64,000 nucleotides of DNA from Skermanella sp. TT6 (GTDB lineage: Bacteria > Pseudomonadota > Alphaproteobacteria > Azospirillales > Azospirillaceae), in the NCBI RefSeq assembly GCF_016653635.2, contig NZ_CP067420.1, positions 4,490,001 through 4,554,000 of the forward strand. Reading direction: 5' to 3'. Below the pieces are notes generated by a model. That model ran no database searches. It was not told where the DNA came from and saw nothing but the letters and a program-made list of their open reading frames with translations. This document shows positions 21,850-31,607 of this stretch, in pieces. The position numbers and the translations under genes are program-made. Positions within the stretch are counted from its first letter, which is position 1. The number at the start of each line of letters is the position of its first letter.

Positions 21850-23067
21850 ATGAATTCCTTGCCGTCCCCGCCGCCCGATGCGCGTGCCCCGAATCGCGGA
21901 CCGCGCCGCCGGGGCGTCGTCCGGGCCTTCCTCGCCCCGCTCCTGGCCGGTGCCGGCCTGCTGCTGCTCGCGGCCTGCGGCGACGGCGGCGAGCAGGCTC
22001 AGGACAATGCCCAGCAGCAACCGCCGCAGGCGGTTCCCGTCGGCGTCTTCGAGGTCAGGCCCGAGCCCGTGACCCTGGGCGAGACCTTCGTCGGCCGGAT
22101 CGAGGCGATCCAGCGGGTGGAACTGAGGGCACGGGTCACCGGCTTCCTGGAGGAGCGGCTGTTCCGCGAGGGCGAGACCGTCGAACAGGGCAAGCCGCTG
22201 TTCCGGATCGAACCTCAGATCTACGAAGCGGTCGTCGAGCAGCGCCGCGCCGACCTGGCCCGCGCCGAGGCCGAGCAGGAGAACGCGACGGTCCAGCTCC
22301 GCCGCGCCCAGGAACTGGTCCAGCGCAACAATATCCCGGAAGCCACCGTGGACGAGCGACAGGCCGCCGCCCGCACCGCGGAAGCCGGCGTCCTCCAGGC
22401 GAGGGCGGCGCTGCGCCAAGCGGAAATCGACCTCGGCTACACCGAGATCCGGGCGCCGATCGCCGGGCGGATCGGACAGGCCCTGTTCGACGTCGGCGAC
22501 CTGGTGAACCCGGAATCGGGCGCCCTGGCCGAACTGGTGACCCAGGATCCCATCCATGTCCTGTTCCAGGTCAGCCAGCGCACCCTGCTCGAAGCCCAGC
22601 GGGCGGCGGGATCGCAGGGCCTGGACCCCAACCGCTTCGTCGTCCGGGTGCTGCTGCCCGACGGCAGCGAGTACCAGCACCAGGGCAGGGTGAATTTCGT
22701 CGGCATCACGGTCAGCCAGCAGACGGACACGGTGCCCGTCCGCGCCGAGGTGCCGAATACCGACGGTCTGCTGCGCGACGGCCAGTTCGTCCGCGTCCTG
22801 ATCCAGCCGGACGAACCCGAGCTGGCCATCACGATTCCCCAGGCCGCCGTCCAGGCCGACCAGCAGGGCAACTTCGTGCTGGGCGTCGACGGCGAGAACA
22901 CGGTGCGGATCCAGCGGGTGGAAACCGGAGAGACCCTCGACCAGGGCCGGGTCGTCGTCCGATCCGGCCTGCAGGAGGGCGACCGGGTGGTCATCCAGGG
23001 CATCCAGCAGGTCCGTCCCGGCGCACCCGTGACTCCCAGCCCGGTCGACGCCGACCAGGGAGCGTGA
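21850..23067 (+). CDS. RND efflux periplasmic adaptor (membrane fusion protein), lipoprotein
   Basis: The 405-residue adaptor has a hydrophobic N-terminal segment ending in a lipobox (LLLAAC, Cys43), the lipoyl half-motifs GRIEAIQRVELRARVTGFL and TEIRAPIAGRIG, an alpha-hairpin rich in glutamine, glutamate and alanine (about 115-190), and a beta-barrel domain. This is the AcrA/MexA layout. It bridges the inner-membrane pump to an outer-membrane channel. The pump gene starts 3 nt after its stop. No TolC-type channel gene follows, so a channel encoded elsewhere must be used. Confidence 0.93.
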   Translation: MNSLPSPPPDARAPNRGPRRRGVVRAFLAPLLAGAGLLLLAACGDGGEQAQDNAQQQPPQAVPVGVFEVRPEPVTLGETFVGRIEAIQRVELRARVTGFLEERLFREGETVEQGKPLFRIEPQIYEAVVEQRRADLARAEAEQENATVQLRRAQELVQRNNIPEATVDERQAAARTAEAGVLQARAALRQAEIDLGYTEIRAPIAGRIGQALFDVGDLVNPESGALAELVTQDPIHVLFQVSQRTLLEAQRAAGSQGLDPNRFVVRVLLPDGSEYQHQGRVNFVGITVSQQTDTVPVRAEVPNTDGLLRDGQFVRVLIQPDEPELAITIPQAAVQADQQGNFVLGVDGENTVRIQRVETGETLDQGRVVVRSGLQEGDRVVIQGIQQVRPGAPVTPSPVDADQGA

Positions 23068-23070
23068 TCC

Positions 23071-26000
23071 ATGCTCTCCTCCGTCTTCATCGACCGGCCC
23101 CGCTTGGCGATGGTCATCTCCATCGTGATCGTCCTGGCGGGCCTGCTGGCCCTCACCCGCATCCCGGTGGCGCAGTTCCCCGACATCGTGCCGCCCCAGG
23201 TCAGCGTCACGACGCTCTATCCCGGCGCCAACGCCGAGACGGTGGAGGCGACGATCGCCCAGCCGATCGAGAGCCAGGTGAACGGCGTCCAGGACATGAT
23301 CTACATGAGTTCGACCAGCGGCAACGACGGCAGCTACACGCTGACCGTCACCTTCGCCGTCGGCACGGACCCGGACATCAACACGGTCAACGTCCAGAAC
23401 CGGGTGCGCCTGGCCGAGGCGTCGCTGCCCGAAGAGGTCGCACGCCAGGGCGTCCAGGTGCGCCAGCAGTCCTCGGCCTTCCTCCAGCTGATCAGCCTGG
23501 TGTCGGAATCGCCCGAGTACGACGAGCTGTTCCTGAACAACTACGCCCGCATAAACCTGCTGGACGAGATCTCCCGCGTGTCCGGCGTGGGCGAGGCGCG
23601 GCTGTTCAGCGAGTATGACTACAGCATGCGGGTCTGGCTGGAGACGGACCGCCTGACCAGCTTCGGCCTGTCGCCCAACGACGTGGTCGCCGCGATCCGG
23701 TCCCAGAACGTCCAGGCCGCGGTCGGGCAGCTCGGCGCCCAGCCGCAGCCGAACGGACAGCAGCTGGAATTCTCGCTCCAGGCGGCGGGCCGGCTCACCG
23801 ACGTCGCGCAGTTCGAGAACATCGTCCTCCGGGCCGACGCGGACGGATCGCTGCTGCGGCTCAGCGACGTGGCGCGGGTCGAGCTGGCGGCCCGCTCCTA
23901 CTCCTCCGCCGGAACCTCCAACGGCCGGCCGGCGGCCGTGCTCGGCATCTACCAGGCGCCGGGGGCCAACGCCGTCACCACCGCCCAGGAGGTGCTGCGG
24001 GTGCTGGACCGGCTGAAGGAGCGCTTTCCCGAGGGCGTCCTCTACGAGGTGACCTACGACACCACCGTATTCGTGACCGCCTCCATCGAGGAGGTGGTCA
24101 CCACGCTGGTCGAGGCCTTCGTGCTGGTCCTGGTGGTCGTCTTCGTGTTCCTGGGCAACTGGCGGGCGACGATCATCCCCATGCTGGCGGTGCCGGTGGC
24201 CCTGATCGGCACCTTCGCGTTCCTGCTGCTGTTCGGCCAATCGGCGAACACGATCTCCCTGTTCGCCATGGTGCTGGCGATCGGCATCGTGGTGGACGAC
24301 GCGATCGTGGTGGTGGAGAACGTCGAGCGCGTGATGCGCGACGAGAACCTGCCGGCGCCGGAGGCGACCCGAAAGGCGATGGGCCAGATCACCCCGGCGA
24401 TCATCGCGATCACGCTGGTCCTGCTGTCCGTCTTCATCCCCGTGGGCTTCATCCCCGGCATCACCGGCTCGCTCTACGCCCAGTTCGCGCTGACCGTCTC
24501 GGTCGCGATGCTGCTGTCGGCGGTCAACGCCCTGACCCTCAGCCCGGCCCTCTGCGCGCTGCTGCTGAAGCCGCACGAGAAGCACGGCCGGGTCATGGGC
24601 TGGATCCAGGACCGCATCGACAATGTCCGGAACGGCTATTCCCGCCTGGTCAACCGGCTGGTGCGGATGGCGATCCTGTCGCTGGTCGTGGTCGCGGCGG
24701 CGTTCGGCGGCTATTTCGGCCTTTCCACCATCGTGCCCGCGGGATTCCTGCCGGACGAGGACCAGGGCGCCCTGTTCATGGAACTGCGGCTGCCGCAGAA
24801 CGCGGCGCTCAACCGCACGCAGGTCGTGGTGCGCGACGTGGAAGGGCTCGTCCGCGACATCCCCGGCGTGCGCAGCGTCACCGCGGTGGCGGGCTTCAGC
24901 CTTCTGGACAGCCTCCAGGCCGGCAACGCCGCCTTCATGGTGGTGCTGCTCGACCCGTTCGAGGAGCGGACCGAGGCGGGGACCACCGCCTTCGACGTGC
25001 TGGCCCAGATCCGGCAGCGCACGGCGACCGTGCCCAACGCCCAGATCCTGGCCTTCAACCTGCCGCCGATCTCGGGCCTCGGCAACACCGCCGGGTTCGA
25101 CTTCCGGCTCCAGGACCTGACCGGCGGCGAGCCGGCCCAGCTGGCGGCGGCCGCCGGCGGGCTGGTGGTCGCGGCCAACCAGGATCCCGCCCTGGCCCAG
25201 GTCTTCACGACCTACCGGGTGGATACCCGCCGCCTGTTCGTCGAGGTCGACCGGGAGAAGGCGCAGGCGCTGGGGGTCCAGGTCAGCGACGTCTACAACG
25301 CGCTCCAGACCACGCTGGGCGGCTTCTACGTCAACGACTTCAACCGGTTCGGACGCACCTGGCAGGTCAATGTCCAGGCCGAGGCGAAGGACCGCGACCA
25401 GGTGGAAGACCTCTGGCGCATCCATGTCCGAAGCGCCGACGGGGCCATGGTGCCGCTCCGCAGCCTCGCCTCGGTCCGGTTCCAGCTGGGGCCGCAGGCG
25501 ATCAACCGTTACAACAACTACCGCAGCGTCGCCATCCAGGGATCGCCGGCGCCGGGATACAGCTCCGGCGGCGCGCTGTCCGCCATGGCGTCGGTCGCGG
25601 ACAATACCCTGCCGCCGGGCTTCTCCTTCGCCTGGTCGGGCATCTCGCTCCAGGAGCAGGAAGCGGCGGGACAGACGCCCATCATCCTGGCGCTGGCCGT
25701 CCTGTTCGCCTACCTGTTCCTGGTGGCGCTGTACGAGAGCTGGACGATCCCGATCGCGGTCCTCCTCTCGGTCTCGGTCGGCTTGTGCGGCGCCATGCTG
25801 GCGCTGATGGCGACGGGGCTGGCGAACGACGTCTATGCCCAGATCGGCATCGTGGTGCTGATCGCGCTCGCCAGCAAGAACGCTATCCTGATCGTCGAGT
25901 TCGCCAAGGAGCAGCGCGAGGCCGGCGCCTCGATCCGGGACGCCGCCCGGGAAGGGGCGCGGCTCCGCTTCCGGGCGGTGATCATGACCAGCCTCGCCTT

Positions 26001-26220
26001 CATCTTCGGCCTGATCCCGCTCGTGACCGCCGTCGGCGCCGCCGCGGCGAGCCGGCGCGGCGTCTCCACGGCGGTGTTCGGCGGCATGATCGCGGCATCG
26101 AGCCTGGGCCTGTTCGTCATACCCATGCTCTACGTCGTGATCCAGGGCATGCGGGAATGGACGACCCGCCGCGTCCGCGGCCAGCCCCGCCGGCCGGAGT
26201 CCCCCGCCCCGGCGGAGTGA
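23071..26220 (+). CDS. RND multidrug efflux pump, HAE1 family (AcrB-like)
   Basis: The 1049-residue inner-membrane protein has the 12-helix, two-fold-repeat architecture of HAE1 pumps: N-terminal [19 protein letters not shown], porter domains after helices 1 and 7, and the proton relay helix with adjacent aspartates in [35 protein letters not shown] and [20 protein letters not shown] are family-typical. It exports hydrophobic compounds by proton exchange as a trimer. The usual length is about 1040, so it is intact. Its adaptor lies directly upstream. No regulator gene is adjacent. Confidence 0.95.
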   Translation: MLSSVFIDRPRLAMVISIVIVLAGLLALTRIPVAQFPDIVPPQVSVTTLYPGANAETVEATIAQPIESQVNGVQDMIYMSSTSGNDGSYTLTVTFAVGTDPDINTVNVQNRVRLAEASLPEEVARQGVQVRQQSSAFLQLISLVSESPEYDELFLNNYARINLLDEISRVSGVGEARLFSEYDYSMRVWLETDRLTSFGLSPNDVVAAIRSQNVQAAVGQLGAQPQPNGQQLEFSLQAAGRLTDVAQFENIVLRADADGSLLRLSDVARVELAARSYSSAGTSNGRPAAVLGIYQAPGANAVTTAQEVLRVLDRLKERFPEGVLYEVTYDTTVFVTASIEEVVTTLVEAFVLVLVVVFVFLGNWRATIIPMLAVPVALIGTFAFLLLFGQSANTISLFAMVLAIGIVVDDAIVVVENVERVMRDENLPAPEATRKAMGQITPAIIAITLVLLSVFIPVGFIPGITGSLYAQFALTVSVAMLLSAVNALTLSPALCALLLKPHEKHGRVMGWIQDRIDNVRNGYSRLVNRLVRMAILSLVVVAAAFGGYFGLSTIVPAGFLPDEDQGALFMELRLPQNAALNRTQVVVRDVEGLVRDIPGVRSVTAVAGFSLLDSLQAGNAAFMVVLLDPFEERTEAGTTAFDVLAQIRQRTATVPNAQILAFNLPPISGLGNTAGFDFRLQDLTGGEPAQLAAAAGGLVVAANQDPALAQVFTTYRVDTRRLFVEVDREKAQALGVQVSDVYNALQTTLGGFYVNDFNRFGRTWQVNVQAEAKDRDQVEDLWRIHVRSADGAMVPLRSLASVRFQLGPQAINRYNNYRSVAIQGSPAPGYSSGGALSAMASVADNTLPPGFSFAWSGISLQEQEAAGQTPIILALAVLFAYLFLVALYESWTIPIAVLLSVSVGLCGAMLALMATGLANDVYAQIGIVVLIALASKNAILIVEFAKEQREAGASIRDAAREGARLRFRAVIMTSLAFIFGLIPLVTAVGAAAASRRGVSTAVFGGMIAASSLGLFVIPMLYVVIQGMREWTTRRVRGQPRRPESPAPAE

Positions 26221-26409
26221 GGCGCCTTGCCGCGCCGGTGAAAAAGGATGGCGGGATTGCGACGTAGCCCGGATGGATCCCGCCAAAGGTCACGCTTACC
26301 TGCGAAAGCTCATCCCACGGTTTTGCTGCAACGCACTATCATCCATCCACCGGCTGCGTCGGGATCGCCCGCGGGCCGTATTTCTGAGGATCGGAGCACA
26401 AGGCACGCC

Positions 26410-26685
26410 ATGAGCAGAACCGAAACCGCCGCCGGACCCGCCACCCTTACCTTCGACGAACTGAACAGCCGATTGAAGGGCAGCGGGCTGATCGCCCAGA
26501 GCCCGGGCGTCTATCACGCCGACCATATCCTGATCGAGGGCGGCGCGCAGGACCGACTGGTCGTCTGCGCCGTCGCCACCATGGAAGCCGACGGCCTGAA
26601 GATGGTGGCCCGCCTGAAGGAGGTGCTGGCCGACGTCGGCAACGTGATGATCCACACCGCGCCGAACAGCCTGCGCGCCGGCTGA
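26410..26685 (+). CDS. Small hypothetical protein
   Basis: The 91-residue product has no signal peptide or membrane segment. It appears to be a small alpha/beta protein: a leading helix (TFDELNSRLKGSGL), strands around HADHILIEGG and RLVVCAVATME, and a helix MVARLKEVLADVGNV. I do not recognise the family. The ATG at 26410 follows GGAGCACAAGGCACGCC, an acceptable ribosome binding site. It stands alone, 189 nt after the RND pump and 145 nt before manganese catalase; shared regulation with the catalase is possible but unproven. Confidence 0.6.
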   Translation: MSRTETAAGPATLTFDELNSRLKGSGLIAQSPGVYHADHILIEGGAQDRLVVCAVATMEADGLKMVARLKEVLADVGNVMIHTAPNSLRAG

Positions 26686-26776
26686 AGCCGGCCCGTCCCT
26701 CCCGCATCGCCAGCCTGACTTGAATGAGACTAAATCGCACGCAAAGGGGTTAGCGGCGATTTTGTCGAAGACGGTC

Positions 26777-26825
26777 GAGCCTCCGTCCTGTTGCCGGAAA
26801 CGTCTTCCCGAAAGGACGGAGGTTC
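26777..26825 (+). promoter_or_regulatory. Hairpin that would mask the manganese catalase ribosome binding site
   Basis: Bases 26780-26789 (CCTCCGTCCT) pair perfectly with 26813-26822 (AGGACGGAGG) across a 23-base loop. Three further pairs extend the base of the stem: 26779-26823 is a G-T wobble, then 26778-26824 and 26777-26825. The downstream arm contains the whole Shine-Dalgarno sequence of the catalase gene, whose ATG is at 26831. The folded form should block initiation; an alternative short pairing of GGAGG with CCTCC at 26825-26829 would do the same. This suggests translational control, for example by temperature, a protein or a small RNA. Confidence 0.6.
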
Positions 26826-26830
26826 CTCCC

Positions 26831-27685
26831 ATGTACTATCACGACAAGCGGCTTCAGTATCCGGTCCGCGTCGAGACGCCCGATCCGCTGTTCGCGCGCC
26901 AGCTCCAGCAAGCCATCGGCGGCATCGAAGGCGAGATCCGGGTCTGCCTGCAGTATTTCTTCCAAGCCTGGGGAGCCCGCGGCCCGACCACCAAGTACCG
27001 CGACATGCTGCTGCATACCGCGACCGAGGAGATCGGCCATATCGAGATGCTGGCGACCGCCGTGGCCTTGAACCTGGAATCGGCCCCGCTGTCGCTTCAG
27101 GAGACGGCTTCGGAGTCGAACCCCGTGGTCAACGCCGTCATGGGCGGCGAACGCCCGCGCCACATGGTCGAGGGCATGCTCCACAAGCACCTGCTGTCGA
27201 CCGGCCTCGCCGCCTTCCCCGGCAACTCCGACGGCGCCCCGTTCGACTGCTCGCACGTCTATGCCAGCGGCAACCTGGCCGGCGACATGTTCGCCAACGT
27301 CACGGCCGAGGCGACCGGCCGGACCCTGGCGGTCAGGCTCTACAACGCGGCGCACGATCCCGGCATGAAGGACATGCTGAGCTTCCTGATCGCCCGCGAC
27401 ACCATGCACCAGCAGCAGTGGCTGGCGGTCATCGAGGAACTGGGGGGCTCCGCGGCGCTGCCGATTCCGAACAGCTTCGACCAGAGCCTGGAGAAGCAGG
27501 AATTCAGCTATTCCTTCTTCGGCACGGACAAGGACGGGACGCCGCCGCCGGCCGGCCGTTTCACCCAGGGACCGTCGCTCGACGGCAAGGGCCAGTTCTC
27601 CGCGGTGCAGGCCGCCCCGCTCGGCGACGAGCCGGTCCTGGGACCCGCGCGGCCGTCGTCCGGCGCGCAGAAGGAACAGATGTAA
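26831..27685 (+). CDS. Manganese catalase family protein
   Basis: The 284-residue protein has the ferritin-like four-helix bundle of dimanganese catalases, which convert hydrogen peroxide to water and oxygen without haem. Likely metal ligands are Glu35 (GGIEGEIRV), Glu67 and His70 (TATEEIGHIEM), then a glutamate in NVTAEATGRTL and the histidine in ARDTMHQQQW. The C-terminal third is poor in helix and rich in glycine and proline, as in the family. The gene is monocistronic, and its ribosome binding site lies in a strong hairpin. Confidence 0.9.
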   Translation: MYYHDKRLQYPVRVETPDPLFARQLQQAIGGIEGEIRVCLQYFFQAWGARGPTTKYRDMLLHTATEEIGHIEMLATAVALNLESAPLSLQETASESNPVVNAVMGGERPRHMVEGMLHKHLLSTGLAAFPGNSDGAPFDCSHVYASGNLAGDMFANVTAEATGRTLAVRLYNAAHDPGMKDMLSFLIARDTMHQQQWLAVIEELGGSAALPIPNSFDQSLEKQEFSYSFFGTDKDGTPPPAGRFTQGPSLDGKGQFSAVQAAPLGDEPVLGPARPSSGAQKEQM

Positions 27686-27799
27686 GAGAGGCAGTGCCTG
27701 CAGGCGGTGCGTCGGCGCAGCCGGTGACACCGCCGCCGCCATGACCTACACTCCCGCGCCGCTCCCCCGGAGCGGTTCTAGACAGGCGGGAGGTTGGAC

Positions 27800-29014
27800 A
27801 TGGTGCCAGTCACGATGCCGGCACTGAAGCCCGGTGCCGTCATCCATGGCCCGAGGGCCATGACGGACACGCTGCTGGGCGACTTCGCCGGCGAGTTGCA
27901 AAGCCGCGGCTTCAGGGTCGCCGGCCTGATCCAGAGGAACCTGGATGCCGGCGATGCCTGCGCGTGCGCCATGGAACTGGTCGACATGGCCAGCGGCGAG
28001 GCCATCCGCATCTCCCAGGAACTCGGCGCGGGCTCGACCTCGTGCCGGGTCGATCCGGCCGGGATCGCCGAGGCGGGATCCCGGCTGCGCTCGGCCCTGG
28101 ACGGCAAGCCCGACCTCGTCGTCGTCAACAAGTTCGGCGCGCTCGAGAAGGACGGCGGCGGGCTCGCCGACGAGTTGCTGTGGGCCATGGCCGAGGGGCT
28201 GCCGGTACTGACCTCGGTCGCCGGGCGGCTGGTCGGCGAATGGCTGGAATTCTGCGGCGGCCACTGCGACCTTCTGCGCCCCGACGCGGCGGCGCTGTGG
28301 GAATGGTGGGGCGGCCAGCGGCTTTACCACGACCTCCTGCTCGGCGTGCGGGACGGGCCGGTCGGCCGCATCGCCCGCAGCGCCCACTGGCTGCTGGTCG
28401 AGGGACCGGATGCCTGCGGCCTGGCGCGGCTGCCGCGCGGGGCCGACCAGGCGGGGCGGCCGCTCGAAGCCTATGCGGAACGGGGATTGCGGGACCTCGC
28501 CGGGCTGGTGCAATCGACCGACCTGTTCGAGGCCGCCGTGGGCCTGGCCTCGCTGAACGCCCACTACAACAGGCCCGACCTCCAGGTGGACGGCGGCAAC
28601 GGGTTGGACGCCTTCGCCGCCGAGGAAGGCCGCGTGATCTGCGTCGGCGCCTTCCCGGACATCGCCCGCCGCATGCCCCATGCGCTCGTGATCGACGCCC
28701 TGCCCGCCGCCGGCGAGTATCCCGCCGCCGCGGCGGACTTCCTGCTGCCCGGCTGCGCCGCGGCGGTCATCACCGCCTCGACGCTGGCGAACCGGTCCCT
28801 GCCCCGCCTGCTCGACCTCGCCCGCGGGTCGCGGGTGGCGCTCGCCGGTCCCGGGACGCCGCTGACGCCTCGGCTGTTCAGCTACGGCGTCGAGATCCTG
28901 GCGGGTTTCATCGTGGACGACCCCGACGGCATGGTGCGCAGCCTCGCCGAAGGCGCCACCCCGCGCGGATTCCGCGCGTTCGGCCGACAGGTCACCCTGC
29001 GCCGCCCGGAATGA
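27800..29014 (+). CDS. DUF2478 - DUF364/DUF4213 fusion protein
   Basis: The 404-residue protein joins two families that are usually separate. Residues 1 to about 185 resemble DUF2478 (PDLVVVNKFGALEKDGGG, CDLLRPDAAALWEWW), a P-loop-like family often found with molybdenum-uptake genes. The rest resembles DUF4213/DUF364, putative heavy-metal chelation proteins (GLASLNAHYNRPDLQ, ADFLLPGCAAAVITASTLAN, GPGTPLTPRLFSYGVEI). A metal-handling or metallocofactor role is plausible, but no metal-cofactor genes are adjacent here. GGGAGG at 27788-27793 supports the ATG at 27800. The stop overlaps the MnmC2-like gene by 4 nt. Confidence 0.72.
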   Translation: MVPVTMPALKPGAVIHGPRAMTDTLLGDFAGELQSRGFRVAGLIQRNLDAGDACACAMELVDMASGEAIRISQELGAGSTSCRVDPAGIAEAGSRLRSALDGKPDLVVVNKFGALEKDGGGLADELLWAMAEGLPVLTSVAGRLVGEWLEFCGGHCDLLRPDAAALWEWWGGQRLYHDLLLGVRDGPVGRIARSAHWLLVEGPDACGLARLPRGADQAGRPLEAYAERGLRDLAGLVQSTDLFEAAVGLASLNAHYNRPDLQVDGGNGLDAFAAEEGRVICVGAFPDIARRMPHALVIDALPAAGEYPAAAADFLLPGCAAAVITASTLANRSLPRLLDLARGSRVALAGPGTPLTPRLFSYGVEILAGFIVDDPDGMVRSLAEGATPRGFRAFGRQVTLRRPE

Positions 29015-30273
29015 CCGGAGTTCCACCCTGGTTCAGGCCTCCGCGCCCGGCAGCGGCGCCCGGCCGGGCGCTGGTGGTGGGAGGCGGCATCGCCGGCGCG
29101 GCGGCCGCCTCGGCGCTGGCACGGCGTGGGTGGCGGGTCACGCTGGCGGAACGGCACGGCCGGATCGCCCCGGAAGCGTCGGGCAACCCGGCCGGCATCC
29201 ATATGCCGCGGCTGGTCGCCGGCCGCTCGCCCGAACGGACGTTCCATGCGGAAGCCTATCTCCACGGCCTTCGCGAGTTGGCAAGGCTGGGGCCGGCGGT
29301 CGACCGCTCCGCCTGCGGAGTGCTCCAGCTCGCCACGGACGACCGGCAGGCCGAACGCCATGAAGCGGCGTTGCGGGCACCGGTCCTGCCTGCGGGCATG
29401 GTGCGGGCGGTCGGACCCGGCGAGGCGAGCGAGCTTGCCGGCATACCGGTCCGGTACGGCGCGCTGTGGTTTCCCGAGGCCGGCTGGGTCGATCCGGCCT
29501 CCTTCGCGCGGGCGCTGCTCGACGGGACCGCCTCCGTACGGCTGGACACCGGGATAGCGGAACTCGCCCATGACGGACGCCTCTGGCACGCGACGGGCGC
29601 CGACGGCACCGCCCTGGAGCCCGCCGACGCGGTGGTGCTGGCGAACGGCCTGGATGCCCGCGCCTTCCCGCGATCCGCCTGGCTGCCCCTGTCGCCGCGC
29701 CGAGGCCAGATCACCGTCGTGCCGGCCACCCCGCGCAGCGCCCCCCTGCGCTGCGTGATCAGCCACGGCGGCTATATCCTCCCCGCGCGGCGAGGCGGGC
29801 ATCTGGTCGGAGCCACCTTCGACTGGGTCGGGGACCGGGTACCGGCGCCGGCCCAGGAACCGGACTCCGCCGACGACGCCCGCAACCTCGCGGAAGCCGA
29901 CGTCCTGTTTCCCGGGCTGTTCGAGGGGGCGGAGACGCCGAAGGGCCGGGCCTCGCTGCGGGCCATGACCGCCGACCATCTTCCGCTGGTCGGCCCGGTG
30001 GTGGACCGGGACCGCTTCGTCGATGATTTCGCCGGCCTGAGACAGGGACGCCCGGAGCGGAGCTTTCCCGGCGCGGTGCATCATCCCGGCCTCTGGGTCA
30101 TGGCGGGACTCGGGGCCCGCGGACTGGTCACCGCCCCTTTGGCAGGCGAATTGCTGGCGGCGCAGATCTGCGGCGGCCCCTGGCCTGTCGCGGCCGACCC
30201 GGCGGGTGTCCTCATGGCGGCACTCCATCCGGCGCGTTTCCTGGTGCGCGACCTCAAAAGGCGTCATGTGTAA
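29011..30273 (+). CDS. FAD-dependent oxidoreductase, MnmC2-like (tRNA cmnm5U34 demodification domain)
   Basis: The 420-residue protein is a DAO-type flavoenzyme with dinucleotide motif LVVGGGIAGAAAASALARRG and the MnmC-specific SGNPAGIHMPRLVAGRS segment. LWFPEAGWVDPASFARALL and RASLRAMTADHLPLVGP also match the C-terminal oxidase domain of MnmC, which removes the carboxymethyl group from cmnm5(s2)U34 in tRNA wobble positions. The methyltransferase half (MnmC1/DUF752) is absent here and would have to be encoded elsewhere. It overlaps the DUF2478/DUF364 fusion by 4 nt (ATGA), so the two are translationally coupled. Confidence 0.8.
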   Translation: MTGVPPWFRPPRPAAAPGRALVVGGGIAGAAAASALARRGWRVTLAERHGRIAPEASGNPAGIHMPRLVAGRSPERTFHAEAYLHGLRELARLGPAVDRSACGVLQLATDDRQAERHEAALRAPVLPAGMVRAVGPGEASELAGIPVRYGALWFPEAGWVDPASFARALLDGTASVRLDTGIAELAHDGRLWHATGADGTALEPADAVVLANGLDARAFPRSAWLPLSPRRGQITVVPATPRSAPLRCVISHGGYILPARRGGHLVGATFDWVGDRVPAPAQEPDSADDARNLAEADVLFPGLFEGAETPKGRASLRAMTADHLPLVGPVVDRDRFVDDFAGLRQGRPERSFPGAVHHPGLWVMAGLGARGLVTAPLAGELLAAQICGGPWPVAADPAGVLMAALHPARFLVRDLKRRHV

Positions 30274-30444
30274 TCCGCACAGAAGGATTAGGGCAGGCCA
30301 TCCGTCGAGACGAGCATAGAAGAACTGTGCATGCAGCGACACACTGTGGCCACAAGGTGCCTGCGTCCGCGAATTGCCACAGGCGAAACATCGAATCCGC
30401 TGGCTACGGTCCGTTCGCAGAATTTCGGGGAACGGGGCCTGACA

Positions 30445-31605
30445 ATGAATTCGTGGAGGAAGCAGCGTAACGCCTGCTTGATTGGTCTTATGCTCACCTT
30501 CGCCCTGGCGGCGTGCGACGGGGAGCAGGAAAACAAGGAAAGCTCCGCCGGACCGCAGGACTCGATCACGGAGAACCAACCGGAAAGCACATCGCGGGAA
30601 CCGGCGGCCGAGGCTCCGGAACCGGCGCCGGAAGAGGCCGAAGCGCCCCCCGCCGAGCCGGAGACCACTGCCGAAACGGGGGACGGGACGGAAACGGCCG
30701 ACCAGCCGGCTCCGGTCGCGGGACGGACGGGCGACGGGCCTGCCGCCGGCGGGGAGTCGATCCCGCCGATGGAGGCGGACGACGGCGAGGAGGCGCGGAC
30801 CGCCCTTGCCGAACCGGCACCCGGTTCAGAACCCCCGCCCGAGGCAGTTCCCGCGCCCGAGGCAGTTCCCGCGCCCGAGGCAGTTCCCGCGCCCGATCCC
30901 GTCCCGGATCCGCAGCCCGAGGTTTCGGCGGGAACGCCCGAGGACCCGGCCGCCGGTTCGCCGCCGTCGAGAAGCGCCCCCGAGGCAAAGGTGCCGCCGA
31001 CCAAGCCCGCCGCCGGCCAGCCGACGCCCGAGACGGCGGCGGCCGTGCCGCCGCGCAAGCCCGAGCGGGCGTCGGCCGCCGCCCGGCGGGACGAGGCGGC
31101 GCCCCCGCCCGCGCGCAAGCCCCCGGCAGGCCCGGCGACGGCTGACGCTCCGATCCGGCAGGTGGCCGCGGTGGCCCCGGCCGAGCGGCTGCCGTCCGAC
31201 GCCTCGGTGGTGCCGACCCGGGCGCGCGCCGACGCCCACCCGGACCTGAGCCAGATGCTGTTCAAGATCCAGGAGGTCCATTTCAACCCGGGGAGCGCCA
31301 GCCTGACCCCCGGCGGCGAGCGCAAGACCCTGACGGCCAGCCGATTCATCTCGGACCTGCGGGTCCGGTCGATCAAGGTCGTCGGCTATACCGACACGGT
31401 CGGCCCGACCGCCTTCAACCAGGAGCTCGCCCTCGCGCGCGCCGGATCGGTCGCCAAGCTGCTGGAACAGGCCGGCGTTCCGGGCGGGCTGATCGAGACC
31501 GTCGGCATGGGCGAGACCAAGGTGCCGATGCCGACGACCGACGGCGTCTCCGAACCGCTCAACCGCTGCGTCGGCATCCTGGTCGCGGTCGACGACGTTC
31601 CCTGA
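30445..31605 (+). CDS. OmpA-family outer-membrane lipoprotein with proline/glutamate-rich stalk
   Basis: The 386-residue precursor has a lipoprotein signal ending LALAAC (Cys24), a very long low-complexity stalk rich in proline, alanine and glutamate (about 30-265), and a C-terminal OmpA domain (about 268-386: FNPGSASLTPGGERKTL, VVGYTDTVGPTAFNQELALARA), which binds peptidoglycan. The stalk contains a three-fold EAVPAP repeat encoded by an 18-bp tandem DNA repeat. It would tether the outer membrane to the cell wall. The ATG at 30445 begins the lipoprotein signal; an earlier in-frame ATG at 30331 does not. The 171 nt upstream hold its promoter, not identified. Confidence 0.85.
   Translation: MNSWRKQRNACLIGLMLTFALAACDGEQENKESSAGPQDSITENQPESTSREPAAEAPEPAPEEAEAPPAEPETTAETGDGTETADQPAPVAGRTGDGPAAGGESIPPMEADDGEEARTALAEPAPGSEPPPEAVPAPEAVPAPEAVPAPDPVPDPQPEVSAGTPEDPAAGSPPSRSAPEAKVPPTKPAAGQPTPETAAAVPPRKPERASAAARRDEAAPPPARKPPAGPATADAPIRQVAAVAPAERLPSDASVVPTRARADAHPDLSQMLFKIQEVHFNPGSASLTPGGERKTLTASRFISDLRVRSIKVVGYTDTVGPTAFNQELALARAGSVAKLLEQAGVPGGLIETVGMGETKVPMPTTDGVSEPLNRCVGILVAVDDVP
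30841..30894 (+). repeat. Three perfect 18-bp tandem repeats inside the OmpA lipoprotein gene
   Basis: The unit GAGGCAGTTCCCGCGCCC is repeated at 30841-30858, 30859-30876 and 30877-30894 without a mismatch, encoding EAVPAP three times. Exact identity at the DNA level suggests recent slippage; copy number may vary between strains without breaking the frame. Confidence 0.95.
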
Positions 31606-31607
31606 GC

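Noticed and set aside
21433-26286. A 1617-codon open frame on the minus strand opposite the RND pump and adaptor
   Set aside because: High GC in third positions keeps the opposite frame open; the translation is low-complexity (RGDHDADRQ-type) with no domain.
30841-30894. Possible CRISPR-like repeats
   Set aside because: The units are contiguous with no spacers and lie in frame inside a coding sequence.
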